From Kocuria subflava (GTDB lineage Bacteria > Actinomycetota > Actinomycetes > Actinomycetales > Micrococcaceae): DNA of 59,454 bases. The stretch lies in NCBI RefSeq assembly GCF_012163155.1, contig NZ_JAAVUN010000018.1, positions 1-59,454 of the forward strand, read 5' to 3'. Below the pieces are notes generated by a model that was not told the DNA's origin, did no database searches, and saw nothing but the letters and a program-made list of their open reading frames with translations. Shown piece by piece: positions 16,484-26,016 of the stretch. Position 1 is the stretch's first letter. Each line of letters opens with the position of its first letter. A program made the translations under genes and the position numbers.

Positions 16484-18195
16484 CGTCGGCCGACTCGCTC
16501 TGCCTCTTGTTGGGCGATCTCCGCCAGTTCGGCGTCGTCATCACCGGAGTAATTGCGGGCGCCCTTCATGGCGATCACCGCTTCCACAATCACCCACAGG
16601 GCTGCCACCAGGATGATCACGTCCAGCACCAGCAACAACCAGTTCTGGTCCGCGTAGAACGTGCCCAGCTGGATGAACAGCGCGTAGACGGTCATGGCGG
16701 CCACGAACACCAGCGGAATCAAAGCAGGCAACGGGGTGATTCCGCGGCGCATGAGCATGATGGCCACGATCGACAACGTCAAGGCCGCCATCAGCTGGTT
16801 GGTGGTGCCGAACAGCGGCCAGATCAGCATGCCGCCGGAACCATCCGCCCCGGCACCAAAGGTCAGGGCCAGTGCCACACCCACAGCGATCAGGGTGGCC
16901 AGGAACTTGCCCAGTCGAACCCCGGCCAGTTCGCCAATCTCCTGCACCACAAAACGCTGCAGGCGGACACCGGTGTCCATGGTGGTGGCGGCGAACAGGA
17001 TGGCGGTGGTGGCCATGACCGTGGCAGCCAGGGACTGCGGCAGCCTGATCCCGTTCTCCACAATGGTGCCGCCGCCCTCCACAAAAGCGGCCACACCGCC
17101 GTCGTTGAACGCCTGGTACACGGCTTCCCACTGCTGCAGCGTGGCGTAACCGGCGGTGGTGGCGATGATGGCACCCAAGGCCAGCAGGCCTTCACCCACG
17201 GCACCGAAGTACCCCACAAATCGGGCGTCGGTTTCCTTGGCCAACTGCTTGGAAGAGGTTCCGGAACTCACCATGCCGTGGAAGCCGGAAATGGCACCAC
17301 AGGCAATGGTCACAAACAGCAGCGGCACCAACGACGGCGTCCCGTCCGGCACGTTGGTGTTGTAGACGGGGGCAACGATCTCCGGACGGGCAATCAGAAC
17401 CGACCCGTAGAGAATGCCCAGAGCAATGAACAACTGCAGACCGTTGATGTAGTCACGCGGCTGCAACAGCATCCAGACCGGCAGCATGGAGGCGATGCCG
17501 GCGTAGAGGAAGAGCAGGATGATCCACACAGCACGGTCCGGCAGTCCGAACACGGTCTCCGGCAGAGCCAGCGGGACGTTGCCGCCGATCCAGATCAGCG
17601 TGTAGAGCGCCACCACGCCCACCACGGAGACGATCGGCAGGTTCCACTTGAGGCGGTAGATCGCCTGACCCACCAGCAGGGCCACCAACAACGCACCCCA
17701 CGTGGGGATCACGGCGGTGGGGGTGGAGATCAGCAAGTTGGTGATCACCACGGCAAAAGCCGCGTTGACCATCAGCAACAACAGGAAGATGACCACCAGG
17801 AACAGGTTGCGGCCGCGAGCACCGATGTAACGCCCGGAGAGCGCACCGATGGACTGCCCGCGGTTGCGGATGGATGCCCACAGCGCACCCAGATCGTGCA
17901 TTCCGGCAAAGAAGATGGTGCCGATGGTGACCCACAGAAACGCCGGTCCCCAGCCCCAGATCACGGCGACGGCGGGGCCAACAATCGGTGCCGCTCCCGC
18001 CACGGAGGTGAAGTGGTGACCCCACAGAACGTACTTGTTGGTGGGGACGTAGTCCACGCCGTCCTCCAGTTGGACGGCGGGGGTCTTGCGTGAGTCATCC
18101 AGGTTGTAGATGTGCTGTGCCAGGAAGCGTGAGTAGAGGAAGTAGCCGCCCAAGATCATGAGAATGCCGATCAGGGCGAGAACCAAGGAGTTCAT
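16480..18195 (-). CDS. cstA: carbon starvation protein CstA (peptide/pyruvate transporter family)
   Basis: The product is 571 residues from ATG 18193-18195 (MNSLVLALIGILMILGGYFL) with GGAGG upstream. About 15 membrane helices are visible. Conserved CstA segments include GHHFTSVAGAAPIVGPAVAVIWGWGPAFLW (about 59-88), FFAGMHDLGALWASIRNRGQSIG and GFHGMVSSGTSSKQLAKETDARFVGYFG. In Escherichia coli CstA and its relatives take up peptides and pyruvate during carbon limitation. Here its partner is not the usual YbdD-like protein but the Cys-Cys protein and the ArsA-like ATPase that follow in one operon. Repeat R3 lies upstream of it. Confidence 0.93.
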   Translation of the reverse strand: MNSLVLALIGILMILGGYFLYSRFLAQHIYNLDDSRKTPAVQLEDGVDYVPTNKYVLWGHHFTSVAGAAPIVGPAVAVIWGWGPAFLWVTIGTIFFAGMHDLGALWASIRNRGQSIGALSGRYIGARGRNLFLVVIFLLLLMVNAAFAVVITNLLISTPTAVIPTWGALLVALLVGQAIYRLKWNLPIVSVVGVVALYTLIWIGGNVPLALPETVFGLPDRAVWIILLFLYAGIASMLPVWMLLQPRDYINGLQLFIALGILYGSVLIARPEIVAPVYNTNVPDGTPSLVPLLFVTIACGAISGFHGMVSSGTSSKQLAKETDARFVGYFGAVGEGLLALGAIIATTAGYATLQQWEAVYQAFNDGGVAAFVEGGGTIVENGIRLPQSLAATVMATTAILFAATTMDTGVRLQRFVVQEIGELAGVRLGKFLATLIAVGVALALTFGAGADGSGGMLIWPLFGTTNQLMAALTLSIVAIMLMRRGITPLPALIPLVFVAAMTVYALFIQLGTFYADQNWLLLVLDVIILVAALWVIVEAVIAMKGARNYSGDDDAELAEIAQQEAERVGRR

Positions 18196-18386
18196 GAGGG
18201 GGACCTCCGGTCGGTGGGCTTGTTGAAGGCTCGCAGTCCGGGCAACACATCTGCGCAGCAGGTGGTGCATGCCCCGTGGATCGAACGGATATGTTGAAAG
18301 TCACAGAAGTCTAGTGGGTGGCCTCCAAAATTTCCGGCAACCCACCCACCAAGGCCGGCAGATGAAAATCAGATGGCTGCTGAACA

Positions 18387-18512
18387 GTGAGTTGTTCCGT
18401 CCATGCGAGCCCTCTCTCCACCGAGCATCGACTTGTGCCGCCCATCAGCTCTGATGGGCGGCACAGCTCACTGCTCAGCGGAAGGTAGTGGGAGATGACC
18501 GGAAATACTCAC
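18387..18512. repeat. 126-bp interspersed repeat, copy R3
   Basis: The ends are GTGAGTTGTTCCGTCCAT (18387-18404) and ATGACCGGAAATACTCAC (18495-18512), with an internal 32-nt hairpin at 18434-18465. It has the same length and layout as R1. It lies in the 418-bp gap between the cstA start and the rplI terminator; I see no gene in that gap. Confidence 0.8.
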
Positions 18513-18558
18513 CTCTCGGCCGGCGAGTAGCGGGAGGTGGGTGGCAGTTGAGGAAACA

Positions 18559-18595
18559 GAAACGCCCCCGACCATCATGTGGTCAGGGGCGTTTC
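18559..18595 (-). terminator. rho-independent terminator of the rpsF-rplI operon
   Basis: A hairpin with arms GAAACGCCCC and GGGGCGTTTC, extended by GACCA/TGGTC, lies 19 bp past the rplI stop on the minus strand. It is followed by TGTTTC. Confidence 0.75.
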
Positions 18596-18613
18596 CAGTT
18601 GCTCACCTGAACA

Positions 18614-19063
18614 TCAGGCGGGGACAACCTCGAACTGGACGGTCGCGTTGACGTCCTCGTGCAGGCGGACGTTGGCGGAATAAGTGCCAACGGTCTTGAC
18701 CTGCTCGCGGATCTCCACGCGGCGCTTGTCGATCGAGCCCAGGCCGGCAGCCTCAACTGCGTCAGCAACCTGCTCGGCCTTGATGGAGCCGAACAAGCGG
18801 CCCTCTGCACCGGTCTTGGCGGCAACCTGAACGGTGGTGCCATTCAGCTTGGTGGCCAGTTCCTGAGCGTCTTCCAGGGAAGCCAGCTCGCGGGCGGCAC
18901 GGGCAGCCTTGATCGATTCGATCTGCTTCTCCGCACCCTTGGACCACGGGGTTGCAAACCCGCGGGGGAACAGGAAGTTACGGGCGTAGCCGTTCTTGAC
19001 CTCAACAACATCACCGGCAGAGCCGAGGCCTGAGACCTCGTGAGTCAGGATGATCTTTGCCAT
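18614..19063 (-). CDS. rplI: 50S ribosomal protein L9
   Basis: The product is 149 residues, the usual length. It starts [20 protein letters not shown]; the conserved N-terminal domain includes [20 protein letters not shown] (residues 23-42), which contacts 23S rRNA, followed by the long connecting helix ([26 protein letters not shown]) and the C-terminal domain ending [11 protein letters not shown]. It is the last gene of rpsF-ssb-rpsR-rplI and has its own terminator. In related genomes dnaB follows directly; here it does not. Confidence 0.98.
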   Translation of the reverse strand: MAKIILTHEVSGLGSAGDVVEVKNGYARNFLFPRGFATPWSKGAEKQIESIKAARAARELASLEDAQELATKLNGTTVQVAAKTGAEGRLFGSIKAEQVADAVEAAGLGSIDKRRVEIREQVKTVGTYSANVRLHEDVNATVQFEVVPA

Positions 19064-19083
19064 GAGTTCTGGTTCCTTTCCGA

Positions 19084-19320
19084 TCAGCGGCCGGAGCCGG
19101 CGTAGGGAAGCAGAGCGACCTCACGGGCGTTCTTGATCGCCTGGGCGATCTTGCGCTGCTCCTGGACGGACACGCCGGTTACCCGGCGGGCGCGGATCTT
19201 TCCGCGATCGGAAATGAACTTGCGCAGCAACGCAACGTCCTTGTAGTCGATCTCGGTCACGCCTGCAGCCTTGAGGGGATTGGCCTTCGGCTTCGGCTTG
19301 CGAATTTCGTTCTTCGCCAT
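19084..19320 (-). CDS. rpsR: 30S ribosomal protein S18
   Basis: The product is 78 residues from ATG 19318-19320 ([20 protein letters not shown]), with AAGGAG upstream on this strand. Conserved segments [19 protein letters not shown] and [31 protein letters not shown] are complete. The longer frame to 19419 is not used. No CxxC zinc motif is present near the N-terminus, so this is the zinc-independent form. It lies between ssb and rplI. Confidence 0.98.
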   Translation of the reverse strand: MAKNEIRKPKPKANPLKAAGVTEIDYKDVALLRKFISDRGKIRARRVTGVSVQEQRKIAQAIKNAREVALLPYAGSGR

Positions 19321-19475
19321 CGTGGTGCTCCTTCTGAAGCGTGGAGCCCGCAGGTGCCCTGCGGGATGGAATGGATTGTTGGGACCTTCGAATGAAGTCC
19401 CGTGAAACGCGGTCTGCACGCACCGAGCCGGTACGTGTCACGGCGTGGGATCAAGGCCTGAACTCAGGCCACCGA

Positions 19476-20096
19476 TCAGAACGGCGGTTCGTCGTCCTGG
19501 CCGGTTCCCCAGTCGTAGTTGCCACCGGAGGACTGGCCCCAAGGGTCGTTCTGCTGACCGGCCTGCTGGCGCCCACGGCCGCCCTGGTTCCCACCAAAGC
19601 CACCCTGATTGCCACCGGACTGGTTGTAGCCACCCTGCTGGTTGCCGCCACCGCCACGGTTGCCACCGAAGCCGCCGTCGTCGTAGTTGCTGCCCTGGCC
19701 GCCACCAAAGTTTCCGCCGCCGCCCCCTCCACGGGAGTTGCGGTTGATCTTGGCGGAGGCAAAGCGCAGCGACGGGCCGACTTCCTCGACCTCAAGCTCC
19801 ATGACCGTGCGGCGTTCGCCTTCCTTGGTGTCAAAGGAACGCGAGCGCAGGCGGCCCTGGCAGATCACGCGGGTGCCCTTGGTCAGGGTTTCTGCCACGT
19901 TCTCTGCGGCTTCACGCCAGACCGAGCAGCGCAGGAACAGGGTTTCCCCGTCCTTCCACTCATTGGACTGGCGGTCGAACTGGCGCGGGGTTGATGCGAT
20001 CGTGAAGTTCGCAACGGCCGCACCAGAAGGTGTGAAGCGCAGTTCAGGGTCTGCGGTCAGGTTGCCGATAACGGTGATGACTGTGTCGCCAGCCAT
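19476..20096 (-). CDS. ssb: single-stranded DNA-binding protein
   Basis: The product is 206 residues. The OB fold covers about residues 1-110 ([21 protein letters not shown] ... [29 protein letters not shown]). It is followed by a long Gly/Gln/Asn-rich linker of GG-N-GG repeats, typical of actinobacterial SSB, and the conserved acidic tip DDEPPF that recruits replication and repair proteins. It acts as a tetramer on exposed single strands. The linker coding region at about 19560-19735 is low-complexity DNA but is in frame. Confidence 0.97.
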   Translation of the reverse strand: MAGDTVITVIGNLTADPELRFTPSGAAVANFTIASTPRQFDRQSNEWKDGETLFLRCSVWREAAENVAETLTKGTRVICQGRLRSRSFDTKEGERRTVMELEVEEVGPSLRFASAKINRNSRGGGGGGNFGGGQGSNYDDGGFGGNRGGGGNQQGGYNQSGGNQGGFGGNQGGRGRQQAGQQNDPWGQSSGGNYDWGTGQDDEPPF

Positions 20097-20201
20097 TGTG
20101 GGTCCTCCGGATCGAGTCGCGTATCTGGTGCGGGGAAGGCTCTGAGTCAGAGACCATCATCACACCGGGGTCCGACACCACATGGGCGTCAGGGTCAAAC
20201 C

Positions 20202-20543
20202 TCAGGCCTCGGCGGGAACGGGCTCGCCGTTGACGTCGTGGTGAGGGTGGATGCGCTGCTCCTCAGGGCGGATGATCTTGGTGCGCATGATGGCCTCGTT
20301 GAGGTTCAGCACACGGTCGAGTTCCTGAGCGGTAGCGGGCTCGGAGTGGAAGCGCACAACGGCGTAAATGCCTTCGGACTTCTTCTGGATTTCGTAGGCC
20401 AGACGACGACGGCCCCAGATGTCGACGTTGTCGACGGTGCCGTTCTCGCGGGTGACGACCTCGAGGAACTTCTTCAGGGTCGGCTCGACCGCGCGGTCGT
20501 CAACCTCGGGGTTGATGATGACCATCAGCTCGTACTCACGCAT
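20202..20543 (-). CDS. rpsF: 30S ribosomal protein S6
   Basis: The product is 113 residues from ATG 20541-20543 ([20 protein letters not shown]). A strong GAAGGAGG lies upstream, so the longer frame to 20648 is rejected. Conserved segments are [37 protein letters not shown] and [20 protein letters not shown]. The acidic C-terminal tail is variable. S6 pairs with S18 on the small subunit platform. It is the first gene of the ribosomal/ssb operon; the gap to the upstream anchored protein is 136 bp, so a promoter may lie there. Confidence 0.97.
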   Translation of the reverse strand: MREYELMVIINPEVDDRAVEPTLKKFLEVVTRENGTVDNVDIWGRRRLAYEIQKKSEGIYAVVRFHSEPATAQELDRVLNLNEAIMRTKIIRPEEQRIHPHHDVNGEPVPAEA

Positions 20544-20679
20544 GTAAGAACCCACCTCCTTCGGGCTAAGCGGCTGTGGCATTTCCACAGCAGGAGGTTC
20601 AATGCGTGTCCGTGTCCGCGGCTCCCAGGCCGGGAACGCACAAAACACAGACCTGCCAACGCTACTACACGGCCACAGC

Positions 20680-21927
20680 TCAGTCGAGGTTGACGGTGAT
20701 CTCAGCGCTGGATCCGTCGGAGGTCACATTCACGTGGACGGGGAAGTTGATGGTTTCCTCCACCCGGCGTCCGTCTTCCAGGTAGGTCAGGCGGGCTTGG
20801 GCGGCGGAGTGCTCAGAGGCCTTCCAGTCGAGTTGGCTGCCGGTGTCCTCATCCGGCACCAGCCACAGGGACGGCCGGGAGACCAGTTCCCATTCCACGT
20901 TCTCAATGGAGGATCCCAGGGCAGGGGCCTCCAGCGGTGTGGGGGAGGCCGTGGTGGTGGGGGTTGCCATGGGGCTCTCCGGAGCCTGCGCGTTGGGGAC
21001 GTTGCCATCCGCCCAACGCTGGGAGCTGGGGCAGTCGGAGGGTGCCACGGAGTTCTGGGACATGCAGTCGTCAATCTTCTCCGCTATGGCCTGATCCACC
21101 TCTTCCCACAGGTTGGGTGAGGGTTCCAGCTCAATGGTCACCTCATGGGATGAGGGGTCATCCAATTGCACAGTGACCGGGTCAAGGGGGGTTTTCAGGA
21201 TGTAGTCGCCGTTCTGGGGCAGGTCCACCACAAACTGGCCGGGCATGGCCTCCCAGGTCCAGAGTCCACCACTGCCATCGGCGGCAGCACGGTCCCGGGC
21301 GCTGAGCCGCTGGTTCACACCATTGATGGTGATCGCAGAAGTTCCTGGGCTGATCACGCTGAGGGTTGCGGATTCGTGGTCCTGCAGCACCCAGGAGTCG
21401 TTGAAGGGCCCTGTGCGGTGCTCCTTGAGCACACTCCAGGTATGCTCCTCACCCTGGCTGTGGCCCTCCGGAACTTCACCGTCGGCCCACCACACCTTCG
21501 CGCTGACCGCACCACTGTCCCCGTTGGTCTGAACGTCCGTGATTTCCCACCGGTCAATCCGACCTTCGGCCGCCCGGTAGGCGCGGTTGGGCAGTGCGGA
21601 GGCCCCGGAGTAGCCGAATCCGGTGGAGAAAGTGGCCAGTCCTTGCCGGGAGCTGCCATCCACCATGGACTGCAGCCAGCTCTCCACGGGATCCTGGGGT
21701 TTGCGTTCCACCAGCATCCAGTTCACGCTCAGACCGATCACGGACACAGCGATCACCACCACCACCAGCCAGGTCCACAGGGATCGGCGCACCTTCTGGG
21801 TCCGGTCCCGGTCCCCCAGGGCCACCAGTTTGGGCAGAACATCCCACTTGTGCCGACGTCCGACGTCGGGCTCATGCGGTTCAGGCTGAACAGGCTGGGA
21901 ATCGGTGGTGTTGCGGTGGCTACTCAT
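20680..21927 (-). CDS. membrane-anchored protein of unknown function
   Basis: The product is 415 residues starting [21 protein letters not shown] cytoplasmic tail of about 47 residues is followed by one membrane helix ([25 protein letters not shown], about 47-71). A large extracytoplasmic part of mixed beta-strand character contains a Pro/Thr/Ser-rich linker ([23 protein letters not shown], about 317-339). No family is recognised. It lies seven bases after the second GT87-like gene, and its C-terminal domain could be exposed in the envelope. It may belong with the glycosyltransferases. Confidence 0.72.
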   Translation of the reverse strand: MSSHRNTTDSQPVQPEPHEPDVGRRHKWDVLPKLVALGDRDRTQKVRRSLWTWLVVVVIAVSVIGLSVNWMLVERKPQDPVESWLQSMVDGSSRQGLATFSTGFGYSGASALPNRAYRAAEGRIDRWEITDVQTNGDSGAVSAKVWWADGEVPEGHSQGEEHTWSVLKEHRTGPFNDSWVLQDHESATLSVISPGTSAITINGVNQRLSARDRAAADGSGGLWTWEAMPGQFVVDLPQNGDYILKTPLDPVTVQLDDPSSHEVTIELEPSPNLWEEVDQAIAEKIDDCMSQNSVAPSDCPSSQRWADGNVPNAQAPESPMATPTTTASPTPLEAPALGSSIENVEWELVSRPSLWLVPDEDTGSQLDWKASEHSAAQARLTYLEDGRRVEETINFPVHVNVTSDGSSAEITVNLD

Positions 21928-21934
21928 GCGCGGA

Positions 21935-23191
21935 TCACATGTTCTTGGCGTGGATGCCGATCAACAGGGCCCGCTTGCCACGCTGGATGTCGATGATCAC
22001 CACCACCAGGAACCACAGCAGGGCAACAAAGCGGGCCACGGCAAAAATCTCCTGCGGAGTCCAGGAGCCTTGGGCGAACAACGGTTGGGTCTCCCATCCG
22101 CCGGCCGGGGCGTTGAGCGTGGCCCAGTACCCGATCTCCACGGCCTGCCAGATGAAGAACTCGATCCAGGAACGCCGTGCCAGCACCACCAGCGGCACCA
22201 TCCACACGGACTGCAACAGGGACCATTCCCGCCCGAACAGGATGGCCACGATCAGCAGCAACAGCAGCACCTGGACAATGCTGGGATCCTTGCCTGCCAT
22301 CAGGGTCACCAGAAGCACGGCGACGACGGCGAGCAACACCACCACCAGGGACAGGGTCTGCAAGGACTCCGGGTTGATGGACAGGCCCGTGGGACCCGCG
22401 ATCACGGGGTTCCAGACATCCCACACGGTGCTGTTCTGCACGGGTGCGTTCAACGAATCCAGGAACTGCTGACGCCAGCGGTCGAACTCCGTGACCATGA
22501 ACGGCCCGTTGACCGCGGCAAAAAAAATCACGGAGGACAGCAGCGCAATGAAGAAGTCACCGATGTAGCGGTAGCGCGCAGCCATGAAGAGGATGGCCAC
22601 CAGCACCAGGGCCGGCAGAAGGTTGACCGTTGATCCCAGACCGATCCACAGACCGGCGATCCCCGGCGAACCGCGGATGTAGGAGGCCACGGCCAGCATC
22701 ATGAACATCACGGCCCACAGGTCCCAGGCGGTGAAGCCCACCAGCAGGACGGTGGGTGCAAAGGCCATGACCACGGGATCAGAGGGCTGTTTGCCGGAGA
22801 GCCCGGCCACGGTGGCAATGATGATCACCCAGACCATGGCGGTGAGCACCACGGTCAGATCCAGCACCGTGTTGGCGTTGAGTTCAATGTTGAAGGCCTG
22901 CGCCAGGCCTGTGGTCATCCACCCCAGGACGGAGGTGAACATGCCCACTACAATGGGCTGATCCCCCGTGGGTCCGCCGGTGAAGAAGCCTTGCAACATG
23001 GTTCCGGGGGTCACGCTGAGATCCCCGGGATTCAGTTCCGTGGCGCACAGACCAGGGAAGCGGTTGGCAACGTCCCACTCCGGAACTCGGCAGGGCACGC
23101 GCAGCAGGAAGGAGAACAGGACGGCCAGAATGCCGATCACAAAAACCACAAAGCCGTTGGCTCCACGCCTGCCCTTTTTGGCTTCAGCCAT
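21935..23191 (-). CDS. GT87-like integral membrane glycosyltransferase (second of pair)
   Basis: The product is 418 residues from ATG 23189-23191 (MAEAKKGRRGANGF), overlapping the previous stop by eight bases. About ten membrane helices are visible. An early extracytoplasmic loop (CRVPEWDVANRFPGLCATELNPGD) and segments FTAWDLWAVMFM and LGSTVNLLPALVLV resemble the DUF2029/GT87 polyprenyl-phosphate-sugar-dependent transferases. The WD in FTAWDLW occupies the place of the NWD in its neighbour. It probably mannosylates or glycosylates an envelope lipid or protein. Paired GT87 genes in one operon may act in sequence or as a complex. Confidence 0.7.
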   Translation of the reverse strand: MAEAKKGRRGANGFVVFVIGILAVLFSFLLRVPCRVPEWDVANRFPGLCATELNPGDLSVTPGTMLQGFFTGGPTGDQPIVVGMFTSVLGWMTTGLAQAFNIELNANTVLDLTVVLTAMVWVIIIATVAGLSGKQPSDPVVMAFAPTVLLVGFTAWDLWAVMFMMLAVASYIRGSPGIAGLWIGLGSTVNLLPALVLVAILFMAARYRYIGDFFIALLSSVIFFAAVNGPFMVTEFDRWRQQFLDSLNAPVQNSTVWDVWNPVIAGPTGLSINPESLQTLSLVVVLLAVVAVLLVTLMAGKDPSIVQVLLLLLIVAILFGREWSLLQSVWMVPLVVLARRSWIEFFIWQAVEIGYWATLNAPAGGWETQPLFAQGSWTPQEIFAVARFVALLWFLVVVIIDIQRGKRALLIGIHAKNM

Positions 23192-24518
23192 GGGTGACTC
23201 CCTCCTTCCTGACACTGCTGCCGGCACCCTGGGGCGCCGTTTCGGCCGGGTTCACTGTAGCGCTGAGTGGCACCAAATCCCGCGGGGCCCGGCCGCGCAT
23301 GACGTCCGTGACGGTGGCCGCACAGATGGCGACGACGGCGATCACGTGCAGGATCACAGCCACCGCGTAGACGGCAGTCCAGAACTGCGCCAGGCCTGAT
23401 TCCGGTGTGGCATGGTGCAGCCAGTTGAAGATGGCGATCCAGTGAAAGACCTCAATCACCTGCCACGCCAGGAACTGTGCCATTTTGGGCCGGGCCAGAA
23501 TCACCAGAGGAACCAGCCACAGCACAAACTGTGGTGAGTAGACCTTGTTGGTCAGCACAAAGGCGGCCACGATCAACAGGCTCAGCTGTTCGATGGTGGG
23601 TGTTTTGGGCGCCAACAACCCGATTCCCAGAACCGCCAGGCAGCACAGGGCGAATCCGCCGTAGGCCAGTACGTTGATGGTCTCCGCGCTCAGGGTTGGT
23701 GCACCGATCTGTGGCGCGAGCGCCACGTTCCACACGTGGTACACGGAGGAGAATCCCGCTCCGCGGTCTGAGGAGAAGGACCAGAAGAAGCTCCACTGCT
23801 GGGGATCCAGCAGATAGAACGGGAGATTGACGGCCACCCATGTACCGGCCGCGGCCAACCCGGCAGCAATCATGGGACGGAACGTGCGCGTACGGATCCC
23901 CACCACAATCAAGGCACCGAGCAACAGGAAGGGCCACAGCTTCAAGGCCGTGCCCAGCCCCAGCATGACGCCGCCCAGCACCCAGCTCTCACGCCGGAAG
24001 AACCAGATGGCTGCCACCACCGTGAGCACCGGGAACAGGTCCCAGTTGATGGCGGCAGTGGCGGCAACCGCCGGGGCCAAGGCCACCACCACGGCAAAGC
24101 GTGGGTGGACCACCAGGCGGGCCAAAATCAGGACCGTGACGATCCACACCGCCAGAAGCACTGCCACATTGACGTCAAAATATATGCTCTGAGCGGTATG
24201 TACGGATCGGTCGCCACCGATCCAGTAGGTGAACATGCCTGTCAAAGAGGCAATCACCGTTTGCAGGACCGGATACTCCAGCAGCGCATCCGGTGACACA
24301 TACGGGAAGTTTCCTTCCGCCATGCCGCGCGCACTGTACAAGAACGGGAGGTCCGAGTAGCAGGCACCGGCCATGGGCAGATCACCACGCCAGGTGACCT
24401 GGTGACAGGCCAGTCGGATCAACCAGGATGCCGCCACCGCCCACGTGGCAAAGCCCACCAGGGCCCAGGTCCAGAAGCGGGCAGTGGTGCCCAGCGGCAC
24501 CCAACGGGTTTCACTCAC
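23184..24518 (-). CDS. GT87-like integral membrane glycosyltransferase (first of pair)
   Basis: The product is 444 residues from GTG 24516-24518 (SETRWVPLGTTARFWTWALV), overlapping the cca stop by eight bases, so translation is probably coupled. There are about ten to twelve membrane helices. After helix 1 comes a periplasmic loop YSDLPFLYSARGMAEGNFPYV. AINWDLFPVLTVVAAIWFF and LGLGTALKLWPFLLLGALIVV are hallmark DUF2029/GT87 segments, where family members use polyprenyl-phosphate mannose outside the membrane. In mycobacteria a related gene lies near rpsF and ponA. The acceptor is unknown. Confidence 0.8.
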   Translation of the reverse strand: MSETRWVPLGTTARFWTWALVGFATWAVAASWLIRLACHQVTWRGDLPMAGACYSDLPFLYSARGMAEGNFPYVSPDALLEYPVLQTVIASLTGMFTYWIGGDRSVHTAQSIYFDVNVAVLLAVWIVTVLILARLVVHPRFAVVVALAPAVAATAAINWDLFPVLTVVAAIWFFRRESWVLGGVMLGLGTALKLWPFLLLGALIVVGIRTRTFRPMIAAGLAAAGTWVAVNLPFYLLDPQQWSFFWSFSSDRGAGFSSVYHVWNVALAPQIGAPTLSAETINVLAYGGFALCCLAVLGIGLLAPKTPTIEQLSLLIVAAFVLTNKVYSPQFVLWLVPLVILARPKMAQFLAWQVIEVFHWIAIFNWLHHATPESGLAQFWTAVYAVAVILHVIAVVAICAATVTDVMRGRAPRDLVPLSATVNPAETAPQGAGSSVRKEGVTHG

Positions 24519-25941
24519 CAGTCTGTGATCCTTGCTGCTGATCTTCCCACCAGCTCAACAACCGCGCGGTGGCTTCTTCCTGACCCAATGATCCTTCATC
24601 AAGTCGCAGCTCCAACAGGAAGTTGTAGGCCTGTCCCACGGTGCGGGACGGTCCGATGCCCAGGACTTCCATGATCTGCTGACCGTCCAGATCCGGGCGG
24701 ACGGCCGCCAGTTCCTCCTGCTCGGCCAACTCCGCGATCCTGCGTTCCAGATCGTCGTAGGCATGGGCCAGGCGCTGGGACTTCCGTTTGTTGCGTGTGG
24801 TCACATCCGAGCGGGTGAGCAGGTGCAGGCGCTCCACCTGGTCCCCGGCATCACGCACGTAGCGCCGCACGGCCGAGTCCGTCCAGCCGGCCTCCCCGTA
24901 TCCGTAGAACCGCATGTGCAGTTCCACCAGTCGGGTCACGGTCTTGATGGTGTCGTTGTCAAAACGCAGGGCCTTCATCCGCTTGCGCGTGATCTTGGCA
25001 CCCACAACGTCGTGATGGCGGAAGGTCACCCCGCCGTCGTCGTTGAATCTCCGGGTGGCAGGCTTGCCGACGTCGTGCATCAGGGCGGCAAACCGCAGCG
25101 GGAAATCCGGTCCCGGCACGGGGCCGTCCGCAGATTCATGACCGGCTGCCTGTTCCATGACCGTCAAGGAGTGCTGGTAGACGTCCTTGTGGTGATGCGC
25201 CGAGTCCGTCTCCAACTTCAGCGCCGGAACCTCCGGAAGCACAATCTGTGCCAAGCCGGTGTCCACCATGATCTCCACCCCGCGGCGGGGATCGATCCCG
25301 TTGATCAACTTGACCAGCTCGTCCCGGACACGCTCCGCGGAGACGATCTCCAACCGGGCCGCCATCTCCGTCATGGCCGTGAGGACCTCCGGGGCCACGT
25401 CCATGCCCAATTGGGAGGCGAACCGGGCGGCACGCATCATGCGCAAGGGGTCGTCGTCGAAAGAGGATTCAGGGGTCCCGGGGGTGCGCAGAATCTTCGC
25501 GTGAAGATCCCGCACGCCGCCGTGCAGATCCACCAGTTCCAAGGAGGGCAGACGCAAGGCCATGGCGTTGACCGTGAAATCCCGGCGCACCAGGTCCTCC
25601 GCCAGCTCCGTGCCGAAAGCCACCGTGGGTTTGCGTGAGGTGGGATCGTAGGCCTCGGCACGGTACGTGGTGATCTCCAGCTGCATGTCACCGCGGCGCA
25701 TGCCGATGGTGCCGAAATCCCTGCCGATCTCCCAGACCGCATCCGCCCACCCCTTGACCACGGCCAGTGTCTGATCTGGTGTGGCATCTGTGGTGAAGTC
25801 CAGATCCGTGGCCAACCGCCCCAGAAAAAGGTCCCGGACGGGCCCGCCCACCAGGGACAGATCATGACCGGCTGCCTCAAAAAGGCGCCCGGCTTCCAGG
25901 ACCACATCGGGCACGGCGGAGGTATCGATCAGCTGCGTCAT
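24511..25941 (-). CDS. cca: CCA tRNA nucleotidyltransferase
   Basis: The product is 476 residues starting MTQLIDTSAVPDVVLEAGRL. The nucleotidyltransferase head has LVGGPVRDLFLGR (residues 30-42) and DLDFTTDA with its two catalytic Asp residues (about 46-53), then RRDFTVNAMAL. An HD domain follows (FAALMHDVGKPATRRF, about 285-300). It adds or repairs the CCA end of tRNAs; neither tRNA in this window encodes CCA, so the activity is needed. It is divergent from the NUDIX gene with 75 bp between, and starts the operon running to the GT87-like genes. Confidence 0.95.
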   Translation of the reverse strand: MTQLIDTSAVPDVVLEAGRLFEAAGHDLSLVGGPVRDLFLGRLATDLDFTTDATPDQTLAVVKGWADAVWEIGRDFGTIGMRRGDMQLEITTYRAEAYDPTSRKPTVAFGTELAEDLVRRDFTVNAMALRLPSLELVDLHGGVRDLHAKILRTPGTPESSFDDDPLRMMRAARFASQLGMDVAPEVLTAMTEMAARLEIVSAERVRDELVKLINGIDPRRGVEIMVDTGLAQIVLPEVPALKLETDSAHHHKDVYQHSLTVMEQAAGHESADGPVPGPDFPLRFAALMHDVGKPATRRFNDDGGVTFRHHDVVGAKITRKRMKALRFDNDTIKTVTRLVELHMRFYGYGEAGWTDSAVRRYVRDAGDQVERLHLLTRSDVTTRNKRKSQRLAHAYDDLERRIAELAEQEELAAVRPDLDGQQIMEVLGIGPSRTVGQAYNFLLELRLDEGSLGQEEATARLLSWWEDQQQGSQTGE

Positions 25942-26016
25942 CGCAGCCCATCATTCCAGACCGGGCAGCCGGTCACCTTGAGGAGCCCTGCGGCAAGTAC
26001 GGCTAGGCTGGTTCGC

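Noticed and set aside
16384-18093. 569-codon plus-strand open frame rich in Gln, His and Gly
   Set aside because: It is antisense to cstA; its low-complexity composition mirrors the membrane-protein codons.
19560-19735. Short G/C-rich repeats suggestive of a CRISPR array
   Set aside because: They encode the Gly/Gln/Asn linker of SSB in frame, with irregular unit lengths and no spacers.
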